This document shows, piece by piece, positions 10,097-22,252 of a DNA stretch of 64,000 nt. Source of the stretch: Apteryx mantelli. Its lineage: Eukaryota; Chordata; Aves; Apterygiformes; Apterygidae. Every line of letters begins with the position of its first letter. Position 1 is the first letter of the stretch. The DNA lies in contig NC_089979.1 in NCBI RefSeq assembly GCF_036417845.1, forward strand, positions 6,997,424 through 7,061,423. The letters run 5' to 3'. Below the pieces are notes generated by a model that saw only the letters and a list, made by a program, of their open reading frames with translations, was not told the DNA's origin and ran no database searches. The translations under genes and the position numbers were made by a program.

Positions 10097-12660
10097 TTTT
10101 CCATTATCTGAGAGAAGATAGAACTGATGTACTGCCAATGTGCATAAAATCACATCACACACAGTACCAGTTTCACTGGAAGCAAGGTACTATTTAATGA
10201 GCAAAAGAGAGAGAGACGATTGCAAGAAGTTTATAAAGACCTTAAGTGCCCAAAGGGCTCTATTGCTTGTATCATTAGATAAATAGTGATTAAAGAAAAA
10301 ATTTTAAAAAGCACAAAACAAACAAGAAACCATAAGGTGTATAAATCACCACATAATATCAATGGAGCATTTGAATAGGCCTAAAGTAAAGGGAAGTATG
10401 AAGTGTTGGATGTCTTATTATACCAAGGAGACTGCCTTAATCCTTGCTTTGCATTTTTGTTGGAGTTACCATTTTGCTCCGTTTTGTCCCCTGGACATGC
10501 TTTTAAAATTGGGTATCAAACTCTCTGTAACTGGTTGGGAATTTGCTTAGTTCGATGCCAGAATTTTCTTTCTGTAATCCTGACAACACTAAACAGAACG
10601 AGAGGCAGATCAGACCTACAGGATCATCAGCTGTCACGACGGCAGGGTAAATAATCCCACAGTTAAAATGAGGATTAGTCTTTTTTTTTGTTCTTTCTTT
10701 GTTGCCTGCTGAAAACGACACAGAGAGACTGGCAAAGCAGAGGGTGGAGCTGGCACCAGCAAGAAGTCAAAGTACTTTAAGAAATGAATAGTGCATGGAA
10801 AGTGTCATTTTAAAAGATATCACAACAGCAAGAAATTCAGTCTAGGATCTAAAATTCGTTCATCCATCTGTCACTAATTAAAAAAAGAATGTCAAAGAAC
10901 ATATGGTCATGAAACTATGGGGAGTTAAAAAGGAAAATCATAGGAGCTGCACTAACCGTGCACCTAAATAACGGAGTTTTCATTAAGTGCCTGACAAATC
11001 CCCGAGAAGGGTAGATAAAGGGTGGGAGAACGACTCGGAGTGAAGGACCACGACCAGGTCTTCTGACATGACAACTTTATTTCCCTTTCTGGTGCTGCAA
11101 ACTGTCTTGACACTTGGCATTGTTACTATTACCTGCAGCCTCATAAACAGGAGTTTTATTGGCCCCTTATAGCCTATTTCTTTTGATGAAGGTCTCGGGG
11201 ACACTATGTATAAATATTTAAAAGAAGCACATCATAAATGTCCAAAACAAACTGCAGAAGTGACTAAAAACTTCCCTTGGAAAACACAAGGGAGACCTGC
11301 TGTGGGGGAAAACAACCTCCTTCTGTTAGTTTGTATATCAATGTTTTCCATGAATGTCATCCTTTTATAATTGCTTCTGTTGATCTTCTTTTCCTCTAAA
11401 CTTTACTGACTTTTGTATTAAAAAATCGTAATTGACTTTTTCTATGTCATTCCATTAAATTCATTATTAAAGAATGTAGTTTGCAAGAATTGAAAAACTC
11501 TTGCTTTTTCAGCAATAATAGTCTCTTATGTCTTACAGATTGAATAGAAATATGAGGAAAGAGTATGCAATATTTTGGTATAATAAATAACATTATGTGA
11601 AATGTATTAGACTAGGAATATTAAATGAATTTTATTTTTTTATTACCACCACTTATCGCATACAGAATCTATTTCAATATCCACATATCATTTTCTGTTT
11701 CTTAGCAGTTTGCATAATGATGTTTATTCTTTAACAATATAATCATATCTTCCTCATAATTCGATCTTATATTCCAATTTTTAAATGGAGAATATTACAT
11801 TACTCTGCAGTTTCTCTCCTCTGCTTTTCTTCCTCAAAGTCATTCTCCACTCCTCACCTTATCATTCCTTCTTCCATGTTTCTCCATATTTCTACCAAAG
11901 TTCCTTTTACACTGGCAGAAATCCTGCTGGGCAAAAGAGTGGGCTAATTAAGTAGTGACAGTCTGCAGGAAGGCTACACCTATCAAGATTTTTTCAATAA
12001 AACACTCATCTCCCCAAAAATGCTAGTTTTTCTACCCAGAAACTCTTGCTTTGCCTTTCAATAAAATTTCCAGTTCTAAAATTAAATAAATAAGTGCATG
12101 AAAAGTGTAAAAGTAACCATCTCAATTTTCAAAAAAAAATCTTGTTCTTTATACTGAAAAACAGCTGCCTTTACAATTGTAGGCTTCTTGATGCCCCTAC
12201 ATACACTAACTTCTTAGAAAAGTTGCATTCCAGAATTTAGTTTTTCGCTGATGACAAAATCCAGTCACTGTCTTTTGCTATGCCTTTATCTACAGAATCT
12301 TCATCCTCTCTATAAGATGAGACCTTCACAAGCTTTATTTGCAATCCCATCTGCCTAGGCTACTCTTATAGTCTGCAGCAAGAGAGAAGTTCTTCCATGG
12401 GAGGTTCAGAAGAGCAGCTTAATTTAGTTTCTCTAGTGTAGTCGATCTATTTCCATTGACTTTATGGTTATGTCTGCACTGGCTTTGATGGCAACGCTGG
12501 AGAGCACACTAGGACACCTGACTCAGCCTATTGCGAAGACAGATCAGCGAAGGTGGTCAGCTCACAGCTAGACTATATGTAAGGGTAGGATATTGAAATG
12601 TACTAATTCTTGGTCTGTTCCTTAACTTCTCTGCCTGAAGAATTATTTGGTTCAGCCCAC
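10097..12660. other. AT-rich unique sequence, no gene seen
   Basis: Overlapping short open frames occur near 10362-10721 on both strands. From about 11220 to 12300 the sequence is very AT-rich with many stops in all frames. No repeat family was recognised. Confidence 0.5.
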
Positions 12661-12664
12661 AGTG

Positions 12665-12714
12665 AAACCCTGATTCTCACTGGTGTAAAAAACCCTGATT
12701 TTCACTGGTGTGAA
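12665..12714. repeat. Tandem duplication of a 25-bp unit
   Basis: AAACCCTGATTCTCACTGG at 12665 recurs directly at 12690 with one transition (TTCTC to TTTTC), and the unit tails TGTAAA and TGTGAA differ by one base. The unit resembles the 'gatttcactggtgtaa' theme found in decayed amniote repeats, so the duplication may sit inside an older element. Confidence 0.85.
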
Positions 12715-12915
12715 CAAAAGGTTCCAGTACGGTGACAATGAAGACTACACTCTATAATGCACCGTGTGGAAAGGAGCTTTCTAATTTACATCTCAAGTTA
12801 GGCATCTCTTCTTATGTTTTTTTCTGATACAATTATTTCATCTTGTATATGAAAATTCAGTAAGGTTTTAAGTTATAGTTGAAATTTGTGAAGTTGCCAA
12901 CTTTTGGCTTTTGTG

Positions 12916-12920
12916 TAATG
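12916..12920. repeat. Target-site duplication, 5' copy (TAATG)
   Basis: Five bases immediately before the TG of the LTR, identical to those immediately after its CA. Confidence 0.7.
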
Positions 12921-13337
12921 TGTTAGCCGAAGAACCAGGAGGAACCTGATTTTTGGAGGAGCCTGTAGGCAGCTCCCCCTTGGTGCTAGCTATTCCACCA
13001 CCTGTGTGTCCTTGTCTTTGTCTTAAAGTGATGCAGCAAGTTCTCATGTGAACACCCCTTTGTTTGACAATAGAAATGATACATAGAATTGTTTTCTTCT
13101 ACGAAAATCCTATAAAATCTCTAAAGACCAAAATGCCAGCAAACCTCACCATAGATGAGATCTGCAACCACATGACATGCTCTGATTGGAGGTCTGTCCA
13201 ATGCTACACAACCGAGGCGTTCCCAACTTCTGAAGGGACATAAGATTATTTATCCTTTTTCCTTCTTGTCTTAGCTCCAATAAATGGTACTTTATGCAAG
13301 ACCTCATGGAGTGTGAGTGCCTTTCTTACTGGGGTCA
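12921..13337 (+). mobile_element. Solo LTR of an endogenous retrovirus, with target duplication
   Basis: The element starts with TGTTAGCC and ends with GGGGTCA, the usual TG...CA termini. It is flanked on both sides by the same 5 bp, TAATG (12916-12920 and 13338-13342), as made by retroviral integration. Inside, in the correct order for a + strand LTR, are a TATA box (TATAAA, 13111-13116) and a poly(A) signal (AATAAA, 13279-13284) with 53 bp to the 3' end. The 417-bp length fits an avian LTR. No gag, pol or env, primer-binding site or second LTR follows, so this is a solo LTR left by recombination between the two LTRs of a provirus. A 5-bp duplication fits several retrovirus groups, so I do not assign a family. 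The LTR ends a few bases before a CR1. Confidence 0.75.
13279..13284 (+). promoter_or_regulatory. LTR polyadenylation signal AATAAA
   Basis: Canonical hexamer at the expected position near the 3' end of the LTR. Whether it is still used is unknown. Confidence 0.5.
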
Positions 13338-13342
13338 TAATG
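13338..13342. repeat. Target-site duplication, 3' copy (TAATG)
   Basis: Matches the 5' copy exactly and marks the LTR boundary. The sequence between it and the CR1 is only a few bases. Confidence 0.7.
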
Positions 13343-13344
13343 AG

Positions 13345-13998
13345 TACTACAGGGTCCTGGGGGACAGTGAGTTGACCATGAGCCTGCCATGTGCCCTGGA
13401 AGCAAAGACCAACAGACTCCTGGGCTGTATCAACAAGAGCACCACCTGTAGGTAGAGGGGAGGGATTATCCCCCTCTCATCAACACTTGATAGACCACCC
13501 CTAGATACTGTGTCCAGTACTGGGCCTCCCAATACAGGTGAGGGATCTACAAACTGGAGGAAGCTCAGCAGTTGGCCACCAGGATGGTAGGGCCTGGAGC
13601 ACTGGCCCAGTGAGGAGAGGTGGAGGAACCTGATCTGCCTGGAGAAGGCTTTGAGGACACCTAATAACCACCCCCAGTACCTATGGGGAGGTCATCAGGA
13701 AGGCGGTACCTTGGTACCATCTTCACAGTGGTGTGTGGTGAGAGGATGAGAGACAGTGGCCATGAGATGAAACAAGGGAGGTTCAGACCAGCTATAAGGG
13801 AAACTCTCCCCATGAGGAATGCTGAGCAGTAGAGCAGGTTGCCCAGGGAGGTTGTGCTGTCTCCATCTTCAGCAGTTTTCAAGACTGGACTGGATAAAGA
13901 CCTGAGCAAGCTGGTCTGACCTCATAGGTGGTGCTGCTTTGAGCAGGAGGTTGGACTAGAGACCTCCTGAGGTTCCTTCCAACATGATTTATTTTGTG
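13345..13998 (+). mobile_element. CR1 LINE, 5'-truncated: end of ORF2 plus 3' UTR
   Basis: The first ~200 bp encodes a decayed C-terminal ORF2 peptide. The pieces LGDSELTMSLPCALEAK, RLLGCINKSTT and IIPLSSTLDRPP match the LGVLVDSRLTMSQQCALAAKKAN...LGCI-KS theme of CR1 reverse transcriptase C-termini. A stop follows TTCR, and a frameshift moves the YCVQYWAS equivalent into another frame. Then come GGCCTGGAGCACTGGCCCAG, GAACCTGATCTGCCTGGAG, AGCAGGTTGCCCAGGGAGG, and the 3' end GTTGGACTAGAGACCTCC with TTCCTTCCAAC. The terminal octamers are lost or mutated. It is longer and more diverged than the copy at 5735 and probably older. It cannot move on its own. Confidence 0.95.
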
Positions 13999-14739
13999 AA
14001 CCGGTAATCCCAGCTGTTTGGTCAAATTACCACCTCATCCATGTTTTTCTTTCTCCAGTGTTAAATTCCCTCTTTTTACCCCTCAAACTTAAACTGATTT
14101 AGTTCTTGATATCGGTATTAGTACACTTCTGACCAAAACTGAAAAGATTTTATTCACACTAAATCCCACAATTTACTACCTGTTGGTTATTGCTTAATGC
14201 AACAAAGTAGAGTTGCACAATGTACAATGAAGACCTTTCATCACACATACCCTGTCCTGTTTCCAAATATTTCTTCCTAAGAAAAAATGATATTGCCATG
14301 TTACAGGCCATAAAGAATATATTTCCTCCAAACATTTTTCAAGTCAACAGTCTCCTTCACTGGGAAGGGTCCTGTTCAAAGTTCTTTCATTTGTCAGTGT
14401 AGTAACAAATGCATAAAGAACAGACAGATCTGTAGTTATTACAAAAAGCATAAACACATCTGGGTAACATCTAATAAAACCCTGCTCTTCTGCTTCCAAA
14501 AAATTGTGTCCCATTTCTTCAACTAAAGAGGAAATTTTCTTTTTAGGATATAATCAATCAGAGATTTTTGCTGGTTTTGTTATTGTCACATTTATCGATG
14601 CTTGTGCAACTGTGGAGGAACAAAGGGATTATTTTAATAAACAGATCAGGGAGTTTCTGTTGCAGGCTAGTGGTCATTGGCAGAACATATACAATTCAGC
14701 AGCTATGTTGTTTAACTGGTTTTCCTGTTTCATTTTTGT
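13999..14739. other. Unique sequence with an unrecognised open frame
   Basis: The open frame 14504-14779 follows a plausible splice acceptor (TTTTCTTTTTAG near 14545) and reads GYNQSEIF...VEEQRDYFNKQI...GHWQNIYNS. I recognise no family, I see no good donor site, and the frame runs into sequence that looks like an old repeat. It is probably fortuitous. Confidence 0.3.
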
Positions 14740-15190
14740 CGTGTCTGCAAGTCCCATTGCTTTTTCGGAGGGAAATTAATACAATACTGGCTGGATTCCT
14801 GGCTGATTTCGATAGGTGTTACTCCAGTGAAATCGCCAGTGGTTCAATGCATCAGTTGTGGGTCTGGCATTCTTTACTATAAGGTGTTCTTTATCTTTTA
14901 CAGTGGAAAAGCTGTTAATCCCCAAATTGCTTATTGTCTCTTCAAGGTCTGGTTCTGAAATGCAGCTTTTCAGCTCCCATATGCGTGTTCCACAATAGTC
15001 ATAAAACAAAGTTAATTCCCAGACACTCCTAATCGCCATGGTAACACTCTCAGGCAAGCACAACCAAGAAACGGAGGTACCTTGCAAGATTCTGCCTGAA
15101 AAGCAAGAGCCCAGCTGTGCTCTGGGAACACAGAGAGATTTTTTGTGGGTAGTCTGCAAGCCTGAATGCAGACGGCTCATGTTCTCTCCT
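14740..15190 (-). other. Possible ancient interspersed repeat under a 134-codon open frame
   Basis: Read on the minus strand, about 14760-14880 contains ATTTCACTGGAGTAACACC and AAATCAGCCAGGAATCC. This wording recurs in decayed amniote repeats. The 134-codon minus-strand frame (14776-15180) ends in this part and has no recognised domain. I favour repeat or chance over a gene. Confidence 0.25.
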
Positions 15191-17185
15191 TAAGTGAAAT
15201 GGCTCTGGGACACACTGTATAATAGCAATACAGCTTTTCTGCTTCAAATATCCTGAATAGCATCAACTTTCAAAATTCAACGTGAAAAATGGCATCTCTC
15301 TTCTTCTGACATTCACCAAGGTTTAATTCACCACCATAATTTGACCAGGGATAACGCCCATTACAGAGTTCAAAGCTAAACTCTAATCGTGTCTCCTTTG
15401 ATAACATTGCCTTTTGATAAAGGCTTCTTTTCCCACTTGTCATGTTTTCCTTCCCAATGTATTCACAGACAATGTTGTTTGCCTCCTTTGACAGAACCAA
15501 ACAATTATTTTTATATTTAATACAGATAAGCACGTACTTGTTTCTCGCTGTACTTATTCTAGTAGCCCTTGCCTCCACCAGATCCTCTCTGAGCTTAATT
15601 TTTTCATAACTAAAAAGGATTAGAACAGTACATAATATTCTGAATGAGCTTTTATCCTTGCCTGATACAATGGCATGATAAGTTTCCTACATTTTTCAGC
15701 TGATGACATAGTCTTCTTTCTACATATGTGCTAAATTTGGCTGCTTGAAGTTTTCTGCTATTTCTTCTCTCTAGTTATAGCAATTTATAGTAGATATGAT
15801 CTTTGGGATTCTAGAATTGCCTGACTTACTTGTATTACCAGATTTCATACTGCATTTATTACTTCTGTCCCTAAATTCATCCTTTTTGTTTTTTCCTATG
15901 ACATTCTGATCCTTCTGTCTCTGGACATCTTCTCCCAGGTTTGTATCACCACCAGCTTTCATTAGCAAACTCCTATCAATCATCTCATAAATTGCTAGAT
16001 AATATTGGTATCAATATCCCAGAGAAACATCTTTATTACTTTACAAAAACTTCTGTTCCCATGTAAATCTAATCTAATAAGGACTACAATAGACATCTAA
16101 TAATATTGGGCATTTATTACCGTAGTAGAAGCTGTAATGCAACCCTCCATTAAAATACTGTCCATACAGATTCTCCTTAATTTACAGAATCTGTTTGTTC
16201 TTCTTCACAATACATCTAATCATTCAAAGGAAAAAAAAAAAAAAAAAGTTCCCTGCTCTGACTGTCCTCCTGATTTCTATATTTAAGGAACATCACAAAC
16301 CCACCACAATTTCCTTTGCAGTCAGACATTCTAGTGTAGCATGTTCCTATTATCCAATCTCAGCAGTTTTTATGTGCCCTACCAGTACTTCATATTCTGT
16401 CATTATGTTGCCTAAGTTTCTTGTTTTAGTGAACAAATATTTCACTTGTTTCTTGCTAGTTTTATTCAATTTCCTAGCTGAATTAGCTGCTGTTCTTTCA
16501 TTGCATGTACTGCTTGCTCCACAGATGTTCTCGTCTATATTATTTCTTTCTTCTTTCCTGTGATCTTTCCTCTTTATCTGTGCTGTTCTTTTATATTGCT
16601 GTTGCTCTTTTATATGCAATTTTCCCATATTGAAACCAGTCCTGAAGATCACACAGAGGCTTCCAGCCTTCTCTCCATTTTTCATGAACAAACACTCTCC
16701 TCTATTGTGCTCATTTTCCTGTAGATTTTGCTACTTTGTGTGAAAGCCTTCAATGGTCAAGTTTTCCTTCTAGCAGCACACCTGAACCATGCCATGATCC
16801 TTATACTTACCTGTGCCTTTTTTGGAAACACAAAAGGCAACAGAAAATCAATCAGCAACTGAAAATCATCCTTCAGTCAAGAGTGCAGTTTTAGAAGTCA
16901 ATGTCTTAATGCCCTAAAGGTAAGTTTGAAATATCCACTCTTTTTTCCCCCCAGAAGCATATTCCTGCCTGCATGCAGAAGTTTCTTTACTCCCTGCCAA
17001 TACAAATGTGAGCGAGGCTGTGTAGTGAACTAGTTTAATAAAGTATTTTGAGTTAAAAATAATCCTTCTCTCACCCCCAGAAAAAGTTCTAAATCATTTT
17101 ACTGAACAAATTTCTAATCAATATTTGTTGCAGCGCTATTGAAAGAAAGCAAAGCAGAGAGCCAGGTGATGATAGCAGCTGCGAT
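15191..17185. other. T-rich unique sequence, no gene seen
   Basis: Holds a run of 18-19 A at about 16229-16247 and paired open frames at 16195-16563 (+) and 16350-16691 (-), which mirror each other and have no domains. Nothing else was recognised. Confidence 0.5.
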
Positions 17186-17214
17186 GGGGTGGGGTGGGGT
17201 GGGGTGGGGTGGGG
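17186..17214 (+). repeat. GGGGT microsatellite, predicted G-quadruplex
   Basis: Six GGGG runs separated by single T (17186-17189, 17191-17194, and so on to 17211-17214). Four G tracts with one-base loops is the most stable class of intramolecular G-quadruplex, and the spare runs allow alternatives. It lies in AT-rich DNA, not in a promoter that I can see. Confidence 0.95.
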
Positions 17215-17868
17215 CGAGGACTATTCTTAAACCAGCTCTGTTGCTAAAGAGAAGGCACCTTACACCATTCCTCCTGGGAAATGCTCTTGAGGTGATCAAG
17301 TAACGTGAACCAATTACTCCATTTGGGATGAATCTATATATTAAAACTAAGCCTTTCCTGTGCTCATAGTAAATAGGATCTTCCCAGCTGAGCTGGGGTG
17401 TCCTCTCAGCAGTGTAACAGTCACTGTCACTAGTGAGCAAAGTTTATGTTTGCTGTGTATAAATGGTATGTATCAATCATTTACCCTACAGGATGATAAT
17501 CTTATTCTCTGGGGATACAAGTCTCTAGCACACAATATATTAACTTTTTAAAAAGATACCATTTCTCATAGATTACGTAGGTTATTATTATTTTCATCCT
17601 TGACCTTCTGTGACAGAACTTTTATCTCACTCATTAGACTCTGAGTAGGTGCCTGTTGTCTTAATGATTGCCAGATGGGTGGTCTTCAAAAATTTTCACA
17701 AATGTTATATGTGGCCGAGCTGAACAAAATGTTTGTCTGAACTAGCTGACATGTCCTTCATGGAGAAACACTTATTTTGTTGGGAGGATTAAAAGCAATA
17801 TGTGTAAATAAATCTGATTTCATTGTGATGAGTCAACTGAGATTGTTGCACAAGCCTTCACAATGTGC
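17215..17868. other. Unique sequence, no gene seen
   Basis: Short open frames only; no recognised repeat. Confidence 0.5.
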
Positions 17869-17907
17869 TTTTTTTTTTCTTTTTTTTCCCCCTTTTTCTC
17901 CCCCCCT
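17869..17907 (+). repeat. Pure pyrimidine tract
   Basis: About 39 consecutive C/T bases, mostly T, ending in C runs. Low-complexity DNA. Confidence 0.85.
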
Positions 17908-19835
17908 GAAGACTACATTCCATGACAAATAGCTAAAGAACATGCTATGGTTTTATTTTTTCTTCTTTTAGTGCAAAACAGTATTAGTAAAAGCAAACGT
18001 TGAGGCCTAGGGAAGGAACACAGGAACACATGTGTGCTGTGCAGTCTCTCCCCTCCTGCGTCATGTCAGTGATGATGTCCTTAGCAGGACTGCAGTGTCA
18101 CAGTACCTTTGAGGTGGGCTCCATGATAGTCTCCGGACATCTGAAATTTTCAGGTTAGTTTTCCATTTCTTTAGGGTATGGCTGGAGGAGGAGGTTTGTA
18201 ATGTATGATTTGTGGACAGCTGAACACTACATTTGTGGGGACACACGATAACTTATGGGAAGCATCTTTATACATCAAAAACTACTTTATGTTCAGCTCT
18301 TGGTAAAAGAGGGATAATGCACAGTAGTAACTGATTTATAAAATATTTTCTTTTGCCAGCTACATTTATACCCAACCCACATCTTGCTCTACGCTTGTGC
18401 TTTGCAAAGCCTCTGTGGAAGAATTTAAGAAAGCCAAACCCCAAACATGACTGTTTGAAAACTATAAAGAAAAACACTAGAAAAAGCTAGGAATTGCAGC
18501 AGTGACTGTGCAGCTAGGCATCTCATGACTGTGTATACGTAGCAAATGCTTTCAAGGCACCATTGTGCACTTTTTTGGTATTATTTGTTCTGAGTGAAGT
18601 ACAATCACCAAAATATATGCCTCATGCAAACAGAGGAAATGAAAAGCTACAGGAGGTACGATAGGTATGTTGCTTTGTGTCCATCTGTGTGAAGTATTTC
18701 TATTATTTGTTCTGTATTCTCTTTTCTCTCTGTTACTACCTGACTTGCATTAGTACCTGCCTGTCTTTCACCACAGCCGTATCTCTCAGCTTTCACTGCG
18801 GCGCATTACAAATTCTTTGTGCTTCCCCATTGCACTGGTCTCAGGCAGGGCTGGGAGCAGGAGATGGCAAGGGGTGACTCTTTCATCCTTTCTGTGCTAT
18901 TGCTGTACCTCAGTGGTGGAGCTCACCTTGCAGATGGAGAAGGACAGCGTGAGCGCGGAAAGCGGCATGCCCACTCTCAACCCCGTTCTTGTCCTCTTAC
19001 GTTTTCTCGAGGACAAAAGTTCATTGAGTACAGTGTTTAGTTCTGCTATGGAGTTTTCTTTCTTCCTATTCAAAGGCAGTGACAGCAGAGCAGTGTTGTG
19101 GTGTCCAGCATGAAAAATACTGCTCGTAGAAGTGCTTTCCACTCTCAGATCTGTTTAGTTTTCTCATATCTCACACCTATCAGGCAGAGCAACAAACATC
19201 AGAGAAAACAAAGCAAAAGTCAAAAAGCGAGCTAAGTGCCTCTAAACTTCTTTTTTTCCCTCTTTTCCTCCTAGGCAGCCTTGCATTGTTAGCCATCTCT
19301 GACCTGTCAGTGAGAGCAGGAAGCTGAAATGCCTGTGTCCACGTACATTGAAATTGTGATAGGAGGGAAAAAAAAAAATCTCTACCATAAGTAATTCTAT
19401 GTTCAAAGTGAAGAAAACAAGTTGGAAGTGCACTCTGGCAAAGGAATAGGAGAAGGGTGGCTCATTAGTCAGACAGAAGACAAGAAAAAATGCTCTGAAA
19501 CAAGCGTTGAAGAAGGACGCAGGAAATAAGAAAATGATCCTTGTGCTTGTTAACAGGCAGAGACAGTGGTGGAGCTACCTAAGGAGGCAGTCCACATTTA
19601 TTTCGCATAGTGGGGGATAATTTTTTTTTAGATCTGAACAGGTCACAAGCTGCACATGGGTAGACTTGACAGCACAAGAAAACACTGCATAATATTAGTG
19701 AAATAACCCATCATGGAGAGCTGCCGGTGTATGTTTCACCTTCAGGTATAAGGTTATTATATACAACAAATCGAGCATTTATCTTCCTGCACATGAGATA
19801 ACACCACTTCTATATACTCAGTTAAACCTTTCAAC
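17908..19835. other. Unique sequence, no gene seen
   Basis: Three overlapping open frames cluster at 18817-19142 on both strands, a sign of chance frames in a stop-poor stretch. None has a recognisable domain. Confidence 0.5.
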
Positions 19836-19870
19836 TTCTGTTCTATTCTATCCCATTCTGTTCTGTTCTA
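19836..19870 (+). repeat. TTCTR pentanucleotide microsatellite
   Basis: TTCTG and TTCTA units repeat about seven times with one interruption (TCCCA). Confidence 0.8.
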
Positions 19871-20780
19871 GACCATCTTTCTAGTATCCAAGGACCTTCC
19901 ACAGTGTTTTAAATGATAGGATCAACAACTCTCAAAAGCTGATTTTTCTCTCACTTACCCCTTGAGAGTATTTGAAATGCTGTGGGTTTTTTTGCTTTAT
20001 GTTTTCCTTTTTTTCCAAAGCATGTTGGTAGGTGTTGTTAGAGAAAGCACTTAGAGGGAGAAGTGGTGAGACTTATGGCAGTTCCAAGTTTCTGAAGTGA
20101 ATTACTTCACAGCCTTGGACTGGCCCCTGAAAATATTCCATTTTTCTATCATTTGCTCTCTTGTATCCATAGACAGCTCCTTTGTGCTGAGGGACTAAAA
20201 CTGTCACACAGATTCTTCATCTCAGAGATTTCGATCTTTTTTTTTTTTTCCTTAAATATCCTAAGCCAGTTGCTGGAGTATTTTGAAGAGCACGTGCAAG
20301 ACCTTGAACTCGATTCATTTTCTAACAAGAGGCAGTGTATAGTGGGCTGCAGCCTGTTCTGCTCTGGAGATGCACCATGGTAGTATGTCCCATTTAGAGC
20401 TCTAAGCATTATAAGCCTTGTGCCCTGGCAGGTCAAATGCTGTGGCTAAAAGGTGACAAAAACATGAAGAACCACTAGGATACAACAGCATCTCTGAAAG
20501 AAAACATGATCTGTAGGAGCTGATGTGGATGTGAAGAATCCCTGTGCAATGAGAACTTAACTTGCTGGAATTATGAACTTCCAAATTTGAAAAATATGAT
20601 TTTTAATACAGAACATAGTAAAAATAAAGGTTGATTTTATTTTCCTTCTGCTTTTTTTAAGCCATTAGGTTTCGTTCCTAACAATAGAGGAAATATTTCT
20701 GCTGAAGACAAATCATTGCTATAGATATACAGGTTTCCACAAAGCTTTTGATGGGAAGAAAAAAAAACCAACCTATATAT

Positions 20781-20812
20781 ACATATAAATGCACACATAT
20801 GCATTTATGTGT
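20781..20812. repeat. Inverted repeat in alternating purine-pyrimidine DNA
   Basis: ATAAATGCA (20785-20793) pairs exactly with TGCATTTAT (20800-20808) around a 6-base loop. The stem extends outward four more pairs with one G-T wobble. It lies in a TATA/TGTG-rich stretch. Confidence 0.8.
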
Positions 20813-22252
20813 ATACCTGTGTGTGTGCATTGTGTGGGAGAAAGATGTATTGGGAAAGGAAGAAGTCAAGGAAGCGGGGAGATCAGCAAGGAAGCAAGGA
20901 AGCTAGGGAGACCTAGCTGTGTTTGGCTCCAAGACCTGCCTGCCTGATTTAGAGTGAGGTATAACAAACTAGAAGCCTATTACCCACACTGTTTTTGACA
21001 AAATCCTGTTTAGTTCAGGTTTGTTCTTTTTCATATGCCAAGTGAAAACAAAAATGAGACCTGAAAATGCCAGTGAAATGGAATTCTTGTCCCCCGTTCA
21101 ACTTCACTCATTTCACTTTTAATTTTCCTACCAGCTGTACTACAAACTCAATCACATATGCACAATAGACAGCAAAAATGTAGCTATGACAAATCTGAAG
21201 ACAAGAAGGAGTACCACAGAAAACAAAATCTGAAAATTATCCTCCTCTCCTTCCATAACTCTCTGAAGGAGAAGATTTTAGAACAGTAAAACCACTGTCA
21301 TTTCTGCTGAATCAAAATGGAATTATTTCACCCTTATCTGTTAATTTACATCACACTGATTTAAATAACTAGACTGTGCAGATGATCACCAAAACAGAAA
21401 TGCTGCTAGAAATTTTATAATTGTATAATTATAATGGTATGAACTTTAACATATGATCGGTCACTTTTGCTGTCTTCATTTTTGGCACTGATCACAGTTA
21501 ATATGGTTTTGTTTTCCAAAGGAGTGTGAACCATGACATTTGGAAAACCCTTTCCACCAAACTGATTACTTAAAATCATTAATCATTCATGAAAATGTAA
21601 ACTCTTTACTTCTTTTCAAATGAATAAGTGAAAATTAAAGGAATTACAGAATTTGGTCTCAAATTTTACTTCAGAGGAACTACAATAACAAAACAGAGAT
21701 GAGAATTTAACTTTGAGTCAGAGGACATTTTTTTCTTATCCTTGAGCCTGAAATTCACGACCATTTTCTAAAGATCTTATCTCCTTCTCAACTTTTGCCC
21801 TTAAAAAAAAAAAAAACAAAAACAAAAAAAATCCTTTTGAATCCTGATAGTGTTGCATGTGTGCCCAGTTTATCTGGAAGAGACCATCTCTAGAAAGAAT
21901 GTGTTTTTCACTTTATCTATTCTGAAACTGGAGAAAAATGGACTCTTGGCCTGGAAAGTGGTAATCTTGTGCTAAATTTACATTACTACTGAGAGTGGGA
22001 TTAGACAACCATCAATATATTACACCAAGTCAGGAGGGGGGAGAGCATTACTAAAGGACTTTACCCACCCGCTTGTGTTCTGTCTGAAACAACTCAACTT
22101 TCTAAAGTAATACTAAACTTCACCTCCAGATCCCCAAACTTCTCTGCTGAAGATAACATTTTCAACATTTTCAGTGTGTGAACTTCTAAAAATTTTGAAA
22201 GAAGATCCAAATGTGCCTTAAAAGTATTCAAAAGACACTGAAGCATACTTAC
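20813..22252. other. AT-rich unique sequence, no gene seen
   Basis: Includes an interrupted A-rich run (about 21801-21830). No recognised element. Confidence 0.5.

Noticed and set aside
14504..14779. Protein-like frame after a splice-acceptor-like TTTTTAG
   Set aside because: No donor, no homology recognised, and the end lies in possible repeat.
14776..15180. Open frame of 134 codons, minus strand
   Set aside because: Its C-terminal part overlaps wording of an old interspersed repeat; no domain and no credible splice context for a gene.
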